A stretch of DNA of 64,000 nt, from the NCBI GenBank assembly GCA_032173965.1, contig CM063288.1, positions 11,264,501 through 11,328,500 on the forward strand, given 5' to 3'. Of the stretch, positions 51,741 to 64,000 are shown one piece after another. Within the stretch, counting starts at the first letter, position 1. Every line of letters starts with the position of its first letter. Source of the DNA: Sitta carolinensis (lineage: Eukaryota > Chordata > Aves > Passeriformes > Sittidae). Under the pieces are notes generated by a model. The model had not been told where the DNA came from and ran no database searches. It worked only from the letters and a program-made list of their open reading frames with translations. The position numbers and the translations under genes are program-made.

Positions 51741-52349
51741 AACACCCTAGAGAGGAAGAGATTTATTTCTACAGTTTCCTGTTTTTCAACAGAAGCACCA
51801 CCACATGGGTTCCTGTGAGGAACAGTCATTAGCAGAAATGCTCTCTGGTGCCTAAAAGCACCAGATACAACAACTGGATTGTGCAAGATGTCATCCCCAC
51901 ACCTAGTGAGACAGGCATTGGAGCAGAGGGCTTGCAGCCTGGGAAGATGGCAGAAGGGTGGGATGCGAAGTGCTAGTCCCTTCCAAAGGCACAGAGGCAG
52001 TGACTCCATGATATTCATTATGCATTCCCACAGAAGTATAACCAAAGCTTATCTAGGCCAGACTTTCTTCATCAGTGTATATTAGCAAAGAAATGCAATT
52101 CACTTGTGTAAATCTCCCATTCCTCACTGGTTACTTGGTTGCCTCACTCATTGAAGACCATCTCCTTCCATGCAGAGTAGCAGTTATCAGGGCAAGCATG
52201 TACTGATGAGATTTCTTTTTGATCCATCAGATAACAACCATGGAAACCACTTTAGCCTGACCCTGAGTAAACTGAGGGGACAAGTTTGCAGTGCCCCATG
52301 CCTCTTCCTAACTCCTACAGTTCTGTGAAATCTCGGCATGATTGCTAAA
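51741..52349. other. Non-coding stretch upstream of the CpG island
   Basis: No gene or repeat recognised. Base composition shifts to GC-rich, CpG-rich DNA at about 52.35 kb. Confidence 0.45.
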
Positions 52350-53480
52350 TCCCAGCGCGCAGAACCCCACCTTCAGTCGATGCTTAGCAATGACTGAGCG
52401 TTACGCCCTCCTCCTCGAGAGGCACTGAATTCGGGAGGCTAAGTGCAAATAAATCCTTACTGAACACCTCCTCAGGCTCTGTGGGCATGGCTGCAGAAGC
52501 AGGCGCAGGTCCCTCCAGTCCTGCCCGCCGCAAGCCCAATGCTGCCTGTCCCCGGGAGCAGGGGAGTGCAGCCCTGCCGGCCTTGGCTCCCGCTCGGGGC
52601 AGGGCCCAGGCGTTCACCGCGCCTCAGAACGCGCGTCTGACGGGCCGTGCGCCAGCACCGCTCATCCCTCACCTTCGCTCGGAAAAGCGCCCTTCCCGTC
52701 GCTTCCCGACACCAGTGAGATCGGTCCATCTTCTTTCCTGCGTTCTCACAGTTCGCATTCTGCTGGGCAGAACAAGTCAAGGCCTCCCGAGGCCGTGAGG
52801 CCTGCATGGCACACGTTGCCCCGTGCGAAGCCCTCCCACGCCGGAGCCGGCAGCCGGCCCTCAGCGCCTCCTGCCATAGCTGGCAAAGCATCTGGGAGCA
52901 CGCTGGGCTCTGTGCCCCGAGCTGAGCGGGCGGAGAAACACCAGTGTGGAAGGGACAAAAGCCCACGGTACCAAGAGATGAAGGGGAAGGGAGCACAGGT
53001 ACAAAGCACAGAACAACACTGAAGGTTTTTCTGAGTGCGCGCCTCTCCTCCAAGCTGCTGGCAGGCCGGCGGGGCTCCCAGGCTGAGGAAATCTAGTTGT
53101 TCTTCCCCCACCGACGGCACTTGGCGCGGCGCGGGTGTTCCCCAGCCCGGCTGTGCCCCTCAGCCGTGCCCAGGAGGTGGCGCCGGCCCCTCGGCCATGG
53201 CCGCCCCGCAGCTGCGGAGCGCGGAGCTACGGCTCCCGGGGAAAGCCGCGCCGGCCCCGGCCTGGCCTCCGGGACCGTCCAGAGCAGGGCTCCCCTGCCA
53301 CGGGAACGGGAGTGGATGGGGTCACCGCGTCAAGGAAACATCAGGTTTTGTCAGGCAGACTGCAGCGGGCGGGGTTCTGCAGAGGCCTGAGGAGCCCCGG
53401 ACATTGCTGCTGCAGTTTTGGAGCACCAGCAGGGAGCAGCCCAGGGCCACTGCGGGTGCCAGGAGCGTGTTTGTCTTTGC
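52350..53480. promoter_or_regulatory. CpG island, probable promoter
   Basis: GC-rich stretch of about 1.1 kb with many retained CpGs. By hand count there are 29 CpGs in 53041-53340 and about 30 in 52561-52860, against only a few per 300 bp in most of the window. A consensus Sp1 GC box (gcgggcgggg) lies at 53365-53374. In birds such islands normally mark promoters active in the germ line. Direction is unclear. On the minus strand a good donor AAG|GTGAGG lies at 52673/52672, downstream of possible first-exon sequence. On the plus strand an ATG in strong Kozak context (gccATGG) lies at 53197. No TATA box seen. The open frames here (up to 200 codons) are expected in GC-rich DNA and match no family I know. 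A CR1 remnant begins 230 bp to the right. Confidence 0.7.
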
Positions 53481-53708
53481 TCTGGGTCGGGTCCTCGGCA
53501 CTTTCCCTGCCACTCTCATCAGTCGTCACTACCTTCAAATCTTTAAATGGCTGCTGAGCCATTGTAAAACATCTTCAATGCCAATGCTGGTGTTCTCAAG
53601 CTGTGTCAGGGGTTCTGTGAGGGTGACTGTGGGATGAGGTGCTTACAGCAGATCTTGGGAATTGAAGGAGAAATTTTCCTCTTACAAGCAACAAAAATGC
53701 AGACTAAA

Positions 53709-54068
53709 ATCATAGAGCCATTATGGTTGGAAAAGACTTCTAAGGTCACCAAATCTGGCTATCAACTCAGCACCACTGAATCACGTCCCAAAATGCCACA
53801 TCCACATGCCCTTTGAACACTTCCAGGGATGGTGATTTCACCACCCTCCTGGGCAGCCTGTTCCAATGCCTGACCACCCTTTCAGTGAAGAAATTGTCAC
53901 CAGTATCCAACTTAAACGTCCCCTGTCACAACAAAGGGCCATTTCTTCTCATCCTGTCACTTCTTGCTTGAGAGAAGAAATCAACCCCCACCTGGTTACA
54001 TCTTCCCTTCAGGTTGTTTGGAGAGAGCAAGAAGGTCCCCTAGGAGCCTCTTTCTCTCCAGGCTAAAG
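53709..54068 (-). mobile_element. CR1 LINE 3' fragment, 360 bp (minus strand)
   Basis: The best-preserved CR1 copy in the window. On the plus strand it starts with aatcatagagccattatggt (reverse complement of the tail), then 'tggaaaagacttctaaggtc', 'ccagggatggtgatttcacc', 'tgggcagcctgttccaatgc', 'ttcagtgaagaaattgtcac', 'catttcttctcatcctgtca', and ends in ctctttctctccaggctaaa. All blocks are in the order of the avian CR1 3' region. The 3' end is at 53709, the truncated 5' end near 54068. No target duplication seen, as is usual for CR1. Non-coding. Confidence 0.95.
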
Positions 54069-55938
54069 TTAGGGGTTTTACATGTCTGTTACTTTTGAAG
54101 ATGTTTTTCTTTCAAGGCTTCTGTTGGAAAAGCAGTCCTTAGGACCCATGACAATCTCTGGTGGAACTGAGGGGGGAAATAGTTCCCTTCAGGATTTACT
54201 CTCATCTCACCCATATGTAGACATACATATGTAAATCAACAGCAAGGTCTAATTTCTCAGCAGTGTCAAACAACATCACAAGATGAACTGAAACATCAAG
54301 AGTGCTTTTAAAAAGGGAGTTGAAGTTCCCAAACATGGCATTCTTCAAATGCAACAAAACTTTGGGCAACTTCTGAGTCTGAAACCTGGCCCTGAGTTCC
54401 AAGGCTTGTTATCCCCACTGGAGGAGCAAGGCAGGGGACAGTCCTTGAGCAGGAATTGGGGAGAAGCAGGGTAGCAAAGCTTACGGTCATGGCTCAGTGT
54501 GACCTGGCAGGGAATCGAGCCTACCACATACAGGTACATGCAGCTGCCATCTGACTGTTTGTACAACTATTGCCAGAGTTCCCCCAGGGAAAACATGTTT
54601 CAAAAGTGTCCACTCTTATTTGTCTTTCTTTTTTTTCTGTCACTGCTAGCAGTCCTCTTCTAGGTGCCCAATTCTCAGTGTCTTGGCTAGAGGATCTGGT
54701 GGCACCCAGGAAATCATTAAGAAATTCATTAGTAAAAGGTCTTGCTTTGGACTGCTCCATGGACTAACTGTGGGAAACCCTCTGAGCTCTCTGAGTTCTA
54801 ATTGATACAAATACCAGCTCCAATGGGGCTGCTTCCCTTCCCAAGCCCCAGAGGTTCTGTCCACTCAGTCTGTGGAAAAATGGTCTGCCTTCCTTGGCAA
54901 ACTGTGACTGCACAAAAAGAAAAGCTTACAGCATGTAAAAATAACAGATTTGAGAAAATTGTGGGAAGAAGCCCCAAAACAAATAGCTTCAGGTTTCCTT
55001 GCAAACCACAAGTCCGGGGAGTCAAACTATTCCAGAACACAGCACCATCTCTTGTCTTGCACACAAATGCCACAAACTGCTCCCCCAGTGCCATGTGCTG
55101 AAACACCAGTTTTAAGGAAAGTTATATATGCATGTCACCAGTATTTGACTATAGCTCTTTAGGAAAAGATAAGCTCCTGGAAAACTCTGTATCTGGAGGA
55201 ACTGAAGCTTAAGCAAAGATTTCCCCAGAGAGGATACAAACCAAAGTTGGGGTCAGTCTGGTCATATAGGTTGAACTATTCCAGCATGCCAGGTTTAGGT
55301 TTTTGGAAACCTACTAGCACATGAATTACAAGCACATTTACAAATTGGGATGTCCTCTAATTGCAACTTAAAAAAAATAGAAAATCTGAGGTCTAGCTCT
55401 AGTTCAACCCATGTCCAGGCACCAAAACCTTCAGGAGAAGGGATGCTCCCAGGGTCTTTATTCTCTTCCCACTAACAGTCCAGCTGTGCTGGTGCATAGG
55501 GTGAACGGTCCTGCTGGTAATCAGTAGAAGATTGAAGTGCAGAAAGACCAAACCACACCAGTCATTCAAAATAAACTGAGAACGGGGACTGTGGACACCA
55601 TTGTGCATTTATTGAATCCTCCTGGAAATTACTTTTCCATGCCCTGAAGAAAGCCACTTGGACACTTGTAAATTCAAGCTGTCATTTTGATCAGATGGAA
55701 GTCAGTTAGAATTTTACAAATAATTTAATTAATGGTCAGAATTTAATTCGTGTTCCTACTCAAGGACATTTAAAGCTATTGTAAACGAAAAATGAAATTT
55801 ATCAACCATTTCTTCCTTGCACTGAACAAGTGGCCTTCACGGAACAACTGCTGCGTAAGAGTTGTCTTTATCTTGCTGAAGCTGAGACCAGAACCTTCAG
55901 CACCAAATGCTCTTTCTTCAGAGTTATCTGTATCTCAG
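54069..55938. other. Non-coding stretch, nothing recognised
   Basis: No supported gene. Frames up to 102 codons around 54.8-55.1 kb lie on opposite strands over the same bases. If the CpG island is transcribed rightwards this would be intron, but nothing shows an exon. Confidence 0.5.
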
Positions 55939-55958
55939 CACACACGCACACACACACA
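55939..55958. repeat. Short imperfect (CA)n
   Basis: About ten CA units with one CG interruption (cacacacgcacacacacaca). Minor microsatellite. Confidence 0.85.
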
Positions 55959-58900
55959 AAAGGAGAGTTAACAGCAGGCCTTGCCCACACAGGACTTTAT
56001 CTTCACACAGCTGATGCATTACCAGCTAGTTCCTAGAAGTTCAAAGCAGCCAGGTCTCAGACCCTGCTCACACGTGTTGCTTGTGATAAGAAGCCACACT
56101 TTTGTATTTCTGCATCTGTTTGTTAGTGTGACTGAACAGGTAAGCTGCTTTACTGCTACAGGTGCCCTGACCATCTCGTTTCCTCCCAGCCCTGTGCCAG
56201 TCTGCTCCTCCAGTGAGTTATTTTGGCACTGCTGGTTGCTAGCAAACAGCCATCACACTCTAGTCTGGGGAGGCTGCATCGTACTTGGGGATACATGAAT
56301 TTTACACTGTCCATACAGGGCCTCACAATGAAATACTTAATTGTATAATACCCTGAAAGCCCAGATAAGGTTGTTTGAGAAAGCAGTGTTCTAATTTCCA
56401 GTTGTTTCATTGTTCAAGAACTAGAAATGTTAAAAGCAGGAACAAGGTTCTAGTCAGACAAATGTCTTTCTGCAAACTGCCAGAGAAACACAATTAGTAC
56501 TAAACTGTCATTAACCCTGCATACAGCTTTACAAAACAGAATATAAAGTAATCTGGAATTATGTCCTTGCCAGTTTCATCAGGATTTGCCTTTTCAATAT
56601 GAAGATACCAATTGTTTGAAACAGCTCCTAATGAGTCATTTTGGGCCACACATAAATTGTTTCTGCCTCAAGAGATTTGACTGTCAGATGCAACAGCAAC
56701 AATGATTTATTCCTGGTTTGCTTTTTATCGCTTTTGTGATTTTGTGATGTCTTTCTAAATCCAGACAGATCCAGTCCTGGGATATTATTTTGGCAAGCTG
56801 GCCCAGGATCAGAGTTAAGATGTTTCTGCACCTTTCAACACCACCTTGAGCTTTAACACAGCCGGATCCATTTCCTTTGGATCAAATTGGGAGCAATACT
56901 TGCCTGTTGCTGGAGTGGGTTAGTCAGCACAGCCTCGCCTAATCCTACTCACCCACCCTTTGTTTGTGACTCAAACTTTTACACTTTATGATTTTTCTTT
57001 CCTCATGGACAGTAGTGCTGGAGGCTGGGACACCATGCGGCTGGGTGGGTTATGTCCTGACAGGACTGTGAGCTTGAATGTGTGACTAACTCAGACCCAG
57101 AGGGAAAAGGCTTCCTGGTGTGGTTCCCAAGGCTTGTCTCTCTTCTAAGACGATCTTTATGCTTCAAAACTGGCACCTTTTTAGGAAGGCTGGGCCTCAT
57201 TCCTTTGTCAGAAGAGACATAATAATGATGGAAAATACTCTTGCATCAACTCGAACAATATAGAATAGCTTCATGAAGAGCAAAGTGAGAGACTTGTGGT
57301 ATAAATACTCTCTTGCATGAGAAGGGAGGAGGGAAGCTCATGCTAGCATGGTGGAAAAGAAACTTGTGAGACCAAGTGGCCTGATTTCACTGGAACTGGG
57401 TTTGTGGCAGTCTAGGAACACTAGTAGCACAACAAGCTGACTGGGTGTTAAATTGTTTGGCTCTGTTACCTAAGCAGGGTCGAGCAGAGAGGATCCCTGC
57501 TGTTGAGCCGCTGCATTACCTGGAACAGTCACCTCACCTTATTGTGGGATGACCAAACTATTTCCCTCCCCGATGAGCACCCTGCCAGCATCCCTGTAAA
57601 CTGGAAAGCTGTGAGAAGTGCCAAGGCAAGCAAGCTTGAAGTTACAGTTTTCATTTAGCTTGGAAAACAAATTTACCATCTGTACAGGCCATCCTTCTTG
57701 TCAAAGCACAACGTGAAGAAAACACAGCTGTGAGGCAGCCTCTGGAAGCTGAGCATCTCTGTCAGGCAGGAGGTCTCTGTGTGGTGTAAGCTGCTGATAA
57801 GACCCAGGAGACTCACAGCTACCACACAGCAGGGAGCAGTTTGTAGCCTCAGCAATTCCAGCACCAAATGCACCTGCCTGGGTGTTGCTCTCAAAGTCTC
57901 AGGAAGCATCAGATCAATCCATCATTGCCTTCACACACATCCCATGGACACTGGCTGTTTGTCAGCCTCCCGTCACAGAGCTGCTCCCACTGAACAGCAG
58001 CTGAAGTTACCTGGCAGCAATCATTCTCCTGTACAAGACAGACAATCTCACACGTATTTTTGTTCGGTTTAGGGAGATTTGTGTAGCATGAGCATGTACT
58101 TTTTCCATAGTGGAGATGATTTGGATCAAAGGCTCTGATGTAACATTTTAGATTCTTTGCCTCTCTCAGTCAGCTCAACAGAATTATAAATATAGGCGAC
58201 ACACAATTAAAATTTTAACAAGTTTCTCACTTGGGGCCCTCAGTTATTCAACTGTAAGTAGCTGTTGTTTCATCACCAGGAGGGGGTCAAATGGAAAGTA
58301 CAAAGGCAGGGATCGGTTCTAATCTTTTAGTAGTTTAGTTTGTTTTACAAATTTACGGGGATAAAAAGTCCCCACTAAGCTCAGTACACTCCTTCCAGGT
58401 GGTAGTTTCTAAAAGGTAGTCATTGTGGAAAGAACTTCTTAAATAGCTTAACGGTCTTGCATCCTCCGTTAAACATAGCCACAGCCACTGATCATCACTG
58501 TCCTTGACAAACACCATGTTGGTGAAGGCTACTAGGCAAAGTCTGGCTTTTAAGGGAGAAAGAGCTCAAATAAGGGAGTAACACAAGTGTAGCTGATAAT
58601 CTGCATGGAGTTTTCCCCACCTGCATTCAGGTCACATTTGGCAAACATTTTTGATGACCGGCATTTCTGAAAAAATAAGCAGTTATAAAATGTTAGTTAA
58701 ATGACAACTTTCACACATGAAAGAAAAAAAGAAACCAGAGGAAAACCCAAAAGCTCAGGTCATTGTGCAGCATGGGAGTGGAAGTTAATCCACACTGTGG
58801 TGGGAGAGGATCATAAGGCACACAAACATTTCCAGCAGAATCACTGAAGGACAGAGAATTCCAAAATAGTTTGTTGTGCCCTCATTGCAGCAAACTGGCA

Positions 58901-61900
58901 CAAACATGTTTTATTTGAAGGGGAATCTCAATCAGACACTGGCCTTTAAAACAGCCTTAGCTTTTAAGAACACCTCACAGTGACAGATTTTTTAATACTA
59001 TTATAAACACTTGGATCAAAACTCTGGTAAAAAGCTCAATCTTTTCATAAATTGCCAGTGTGCTAAGAGTCAGGTGTAAAAAAGGTAAGTGGATAAGGGA
59101 TGAGTTGGTATTTTCATGCTGCAACCACCTCCCAAGTCTCTCTCGGAGCTGTATATGAGGGTGTCCTTGAGTATTTATTCCAAAAGTTAAGTAGCAATGA
59201 AAAGGTACAAGGAAAAAGAGGGGTCTGCAGAGTTTATTGGAAATTCAGCACATCTTAGAAAAGGTACATCAATTAGGTAAGCTCAAGTTTAATTCTGCTG
59301 GTTGCTAAAAGGAAGCCATTGTGCAACTGTTTTGCAAGAGCACTGAAACTGGTAGAACAAGATACACAGCATGTAGAAGGGAAACTAAAGATATTAAGGA
59401 AGAGTTTAGGTTGCTGTTGGGTCTTCTTTAATTACCTTTTTAAGACACTCCACTTTTCTTTAAACTTTAAATAACAGCATGAAGAAGGTCTCATCTTTTA
59501 GACGGAGCAAGTAATCCTGTCATGCGTAAGCACTTAGGAGAGAGAACAAGCCAAGCTGCTCAGCACATGGGAGATGAGAGACGGAGAACAGGTTCTGTAA
59601 CAAGGGCCCCTGTTCAAAGCGAGTCAAGAGAGGTCTCAGCAGCTAACTCACCAGGTATGCGTTGTACATCAACAAAGCCTTCTCTGTCAAATGAAAGGCT
59701 CCTTCATCTTTGCTTCTAACCTCCATTCCTTCCTCACCACAGCAGAGGGAATTGCTTTTGAGAGAAGGAAAATCTGAGAACATACTCATTTCTTCTATGG
59801 ATTCAGAAAACCGCAGAAACAGCTAGAGCCCAAGCCCTTGCTGTTCCCAGCAGATGTGGCACTGGTTTTACACAGACCCTGTATGAAACTGGGATCTCTA
59901 CTTTGGAGCTGAGTAGTTCTCCATGCCAACACAAGCCTTGAACTCTGAGTCTGCCCTTCCTGAGCTTTCTTCCATCATGAGAATCTGCAAGTGGGAAATA
60001 AACCCCACAGTAACAGATGCTTTAGAGACATCCATTACTTCAGCCCACTCCTGTGCATATATCTGGTAAGCAAGGAGCTACTGCCTTGGGATGATACTGC
60101 TAACTAATTTAGGACCAGGAAAAGCTGTTACTCTAGTTTTATTGAACTGGGCAGAGTAATAGTCAAGACACAGAAGCCAACACACTATCTTTACTCAGAT
60201 GTGGATGACTACTTATATCATATTTGAGGCCTAATCTGTGAAAGACATTATCATTTCTCACTTTTTTTCTCCTCATTTCAGCACATCTTCACCTTATTGC
60301 ATTTCCCCTACATCCATCAAAGCAGCAGGAATATATAAATTTTAACAATATTGAAAAATTTTTCTCCTTATTCTTCTTTTTACATGTCCTCAAAAAGCTG
60401 GTCTGAAACCCCTATGTATCAAGACTGCCCTTAGCACCTTATGTGGTTGGCTGAATGACCTCAAAAAGTGGTGAGAGAAGTAATTCACATGTACTGCAAA
60501 TATTCAGCCTAGCAACCATCACGATCCAAGTTATCTTCTCTTTCTTTCTCTGAGCTTCTTCATTTCTATCCAGCTTTTGCATCCTCAACTCTTCTGTTTA
60601 AGGAGGATTCAACCATCTGCTTGGCTGTGCTCAATAACCTTCCTGTAGAAATTCTAAAGATAATAAAAAGAGTTGGCCAGAAATTACACGATTTTTGTGG
60701 ATCAACATCTTGAGTACCAAATCAAACTGTTATCTGAGATGATCTGTTCATATATTTTGGTCCCCAGAAATCAGTCAAGAAAGACCCAACAAATAATTCT
60801 TCTTAAAAATACTGTGGTTCTGTTCTTAAGGTGATGCACTGTCTGTTAGCACAGAAGTGACTTAGTAAAGTCCTTTAATCTGAACAATTATTGTACCCTG
60901 CCTTCAGAAAACCCCCTGTATATGGCAATCCCAGTGTTTATCGTGGAATACAGTGGTGCCAGAGCTACCCTGCAGAGATGACCCCAGCCTCTCCACATGT
61001 CCCAGGGCAAGATTCATGAAAAACAAGAGTGTGACAGTTCTTTGAAATAATTGTAAGCTTCCAGGCGAGGTAGGTACAACTGGTAAGCACACATAATCCC
61101 TATTTCAGGCATTAACAGGGGTTGAATACTGCAGCCTTGAAGTAGTTACCAGACAAACTGTTTGTACCAGATGTCACACAGAGAAGGGGCAAGTGAACTG
61201 TGGCTGCAGTGGTCCTCAGCACTGAAAACTAAAAAAATTCTCAAGTTTTCAGCTGCATTGGGAAGGTATTTTTGATTTACCAATATAAGTGATAAGCAGG
61301 TGTTCTTCAAATCCAAAACATACACAATAGCTTCATTATAATATCACAGAAAAATATATATAATGTCTCAGAATATTATTCAAGTGCATCTGCTGCTTAG
61401 AGATATACAAATGCTTTAAATCTCTGGATGTAAAGACAAAATAACAAACATATAAGATAGAGCCAGATATATTTCAAGTAATTTTGAAAGAGGTACTTAG
61501 AGGTTGGAGGAACAGTGGTCATGGAACTTACAGCTGTTACTGATTTTATCACTTTCTAGTTAAATTGATATTACATGAATAAAACTGGTTTTAAGGGAGA
61601 ATAGAATTTTCAAATCAGGGTCCAAAAAAAATTGCTTTCAAATCTCAATGCAATCCCCTTCTCACTCGTGCCATTTGGCCTCTGCCTAGCTGCAGTAGGA
61701 GATACTGAGGCTCAGCACTGCTGGGGCACACAGTCCCAGCCTTAGGGGAGGAAATGCCCCCTGCCAGTCACAAACGAGACCCTTGCCAAGTCCTCTGCAT
61801 GATAAGAGGCTGAACAAGCTCCTTAGCTCACCTGCTGATGTTTGACAGGAACATGGATAAAAGGGGGGAGCTGATCACATGTATTTGGGCTGGAAATGCC

Positions 61901-64000
61901 ATGCAGAGTTTTATTCTTTAATGCATTTACGTGTTACCTTTTTTCCCCTTATCTCTCCAAGAACTGTTAGAGAATCTTATTTCCAGTCCTGTTACTTAAA
62001 GGGAAGCTTTCCTGAATTATCACAATTGTGCATTTGACAAAATGCCTGACTGGCCACTAACCACTCTATGCTACACACTATACAAAAGCTTCAATAACAT
62101 TCTTCCCCTTCCTAGAAAGCTTTGAACCCAAAGATCAAATCCTAAAGATAGCACAGGCTTAATCACAGTCCTGAGACCCAGGATCCTGGAAATCTGCTTT
62201 ACTCCCTGAGCTATACCTTAAGCACCTGTATACATGTGAGCACAGTTGTATACAGACTGCACTCGTTTCATCACTAAAGAAGTGATTATAATCCATGAAT
62301 ACGTGTGCTCTGCATGATTTAGATTGTGGCCTGGTCAGTGCTTCCAGACATCTGCTCACTCTGTACACCCTGAATGCCCTATTATTCAGGAAAAACTGCA
62401 GCATTCTGGCTGGAATTAGAATTTAGCATCATCCTATGGGAAGGCTTTGATGAAAATGAACCACTGGGGACAGAGGGAAGGCAAAGAAGATATTTCAGTT
62501 CAGGACACTGCATTATCATAGGCCCATTTATTTAGCACACAGACCTGCTCCTTAGTGCTTAGTACACCACCTCAGCTGCTCATACTGCCCTAGCTGACTG
62601 GATCAGCAGCACATGCCAAGAGACAAATACTCTGCTAGAGTAGGATGTACTCTACAGCTAGGATCTACAAGAGACCTCAATCTCCTTTCCCTCAAGACTT
62701 TCAAATGTCTTACAGGGGGTTACTACATAGCATCCTTCCTCAAGGTTGTGCATTAGCCCTTTTCTAATACCTGCTCACACATGGCTATTAACTCGAGTTT
62801 TCTCCTTTGAGTACAAGCACAAGAACATATTGCTTCTTATGATACCAACTTTAGAAAGCTGGAAGATTAATGAGCTGTGACTTGGTGCAGAGCACAAGGT
62901 ATGGAAGCATTGGAAAGCAGCATTTCCCATTTTTCATTTAATTTGCCATATTTCACTGGGCTGAAAGAGCAGAGTTCAGAGAATAAGCTCCTCTAGTACC
63001 ATCTATTGTATACATTCACTGAGTGTGCACTTTTTTCCATGTCTGCGCATTCAGGCTGACATAGGGATTCAATCACAGTGTAGACACAGAGCTGTGACCC
63101 AATCACTGCAAGCCAGCAAAGGAGACTTCTGTGCAAGACTGAGCAGACTTATCTTGTCAGAACTCACCCTACAGACATTTGCTACTGTTACAAAACTCTT
63201 AAGTAGTAAATTACAGGACAAAATTTGGAGTCTGATCCTCAGTTCTTCATGTCTTGAAGTATAATTTCAAACGTGGAAAAAATTGTCTAATAATTGTCTG
63301 ATACAGTATTACTTCCCACTGGCATCTGAATGTAATCTGTAGTAAACACTTAGCTGCATCACCATAAACTTTTGGCAAGTTCTTATTAAGGGTCACCTCA
63401 GTGTAACAAAAGCAACAAACGTTTTAGTCTTGTAGACATGATGGAGAGTCCTTATTAGCTACTATTTCACTGCTTTATTTCTTTGCCTGACCCCTTCACT
63501 GGCATGACTACTTTAGGTAGAAAATTTAATTCTTAACCAGTAAAAACAGAATCTGATGCATGAAAATGATAAACATTTGCTTTATTAAATTACTTTTATA
63601 CTTCTACAAAGAAATTTTCTGATTTCCGTTATAGAATTAAATGAAGGAAATTCATTGCTGTCTCTGCAGTTACCTAAATTTAGATACAAAAAGGTTGTAA
63701 AAAGACCGCCCTATTCAAGTTACATAAAACAGGCAGAGAATAGACAAGTTCCCTTAGGAATCTTGAGGCTCAGAAATATCAAGTCCCATTATATAATGAA
63801 ATTAAGAATTCAGCAATGTGTTGAACAATTGTAAACTGTAACTGCACTAGTGGACCATATTATTCAGCAGTTTCCTTAAAGGTATGAACTGTGAACTGAA
63901 CAAAAAGTGTAGCTGACACAGCAGACTTCATTTAGTTGTTCTCCCTTTCACTCCCTCCAAGTCAAAGTTGTGAGATCAGCATTTAAATGATAGGAAGGAA
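55959..64000. other. Non-coding stretch, nothing recognised
   Basis: About 8 kb with few open frames longer than 65 codons, especially from 58 kb on, and no gene, RNA or recognisable transposon. AT content rises towards the right. A weak MIR-like line near 58.23-58.26 kb and a CTCF-like site near 58.27 kb were considered and not called. Confidence 0.55.

Noticed and set aside
52472..53053. 193-codon minus-strand frame, the second longest seen
   Set aside because: Lies in a CpG island, where stop codons are rare. I kept the splice donor inside it as a finding but do not call the frame a protein.
58226..58290. Weak MIR-like line (ccctcagttattcaactgta) and a CTCF-like site (tcaccaggaggggg)
   Set aside because: The MIR match is about 30 bp. 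The CTCF-like site misses three core positions. Neither is better than chance.
1..64000. Search for tRNA-type B boxes, CRISPR-like arrays, satellite arrays, telomeric repeats and retroviral coding regions
   Set aside because: No convincing instance by eye on either strand. The only retroviral sequence is the solo LTR.

Overview
The window looks like nuclear DNA from a bird, most probably a songbird. Three signals support this. There are degraded copies of the avian CR1 LINE 3' end, with its decayed ATTCTATG-type tail. There is a 1.3 kb solitary retroviral LTR whose termini resemble those I know from passerine endogenous retroviruses. There is also a thin scatter of ancient MIR-like (CORE-SINE) relics. 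Base composition is moderately AT-rich. No stretch shows the dense, same-strand long ORFs of a prokaryote, virus or plasmid.

I find no protein-coding gene that I can support. The open frames are short (the longest is 193 codons, inside a GC-rich CpG island), lie on both strands, and resemble no family I recognise. The DNA is best read as intergenic or intronic sequence. No tRNA, rRNA, CRISPR array or complete mobile element was seen.

Layout. 1-10 kb: unremarkable AT-rich DNA with a 15-bp tandem duplication (3.6 kb), two CR1 remnants in opposite orientation (4.03 and 4.96 kb) and a very strong G-quadruplex motif (8.0 kb). 10-22 kb: mostly featureless, with a transcription-factor-motif-rich patch at 10.25-10.57 kb and a 32-base poly(T) at 15.93 kb. 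22-26 kb: four MIR-like relics, three of them on the same strand within 1.7 kb. 27.8-29.2 kb: the solo LTR, minus strand, with a matching 5-bp target duplication. 29-50 kb: mostly featureless, with two notable stem-loops (35.3 and 38.8 kb), a T21 tract and an exact 31-bp direct repeat (42.9-43.0 kb), and two more MIR-like relics (36.2 and 43.8 kb).

50-54 kb is the only part that looks functionally organised. A small CpG cluster (50.1-50.3 kb) and a larger CpG island (about 52.35-53.48 kb) are followed by a third, longer CR1 remnant (53.7-54.07 kb). The large island is the best candidate for a promoter and first exon. I see plausible signals on both strands, so the direction of transcription is open. 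54-64 kb holds only a short CA repeat and nothing else I can name.

I did not find a new biological system. The observations most worth checking are the CpG island, the solo LTR and the interrupted 18-bp stem-loop at 38.79 kb.
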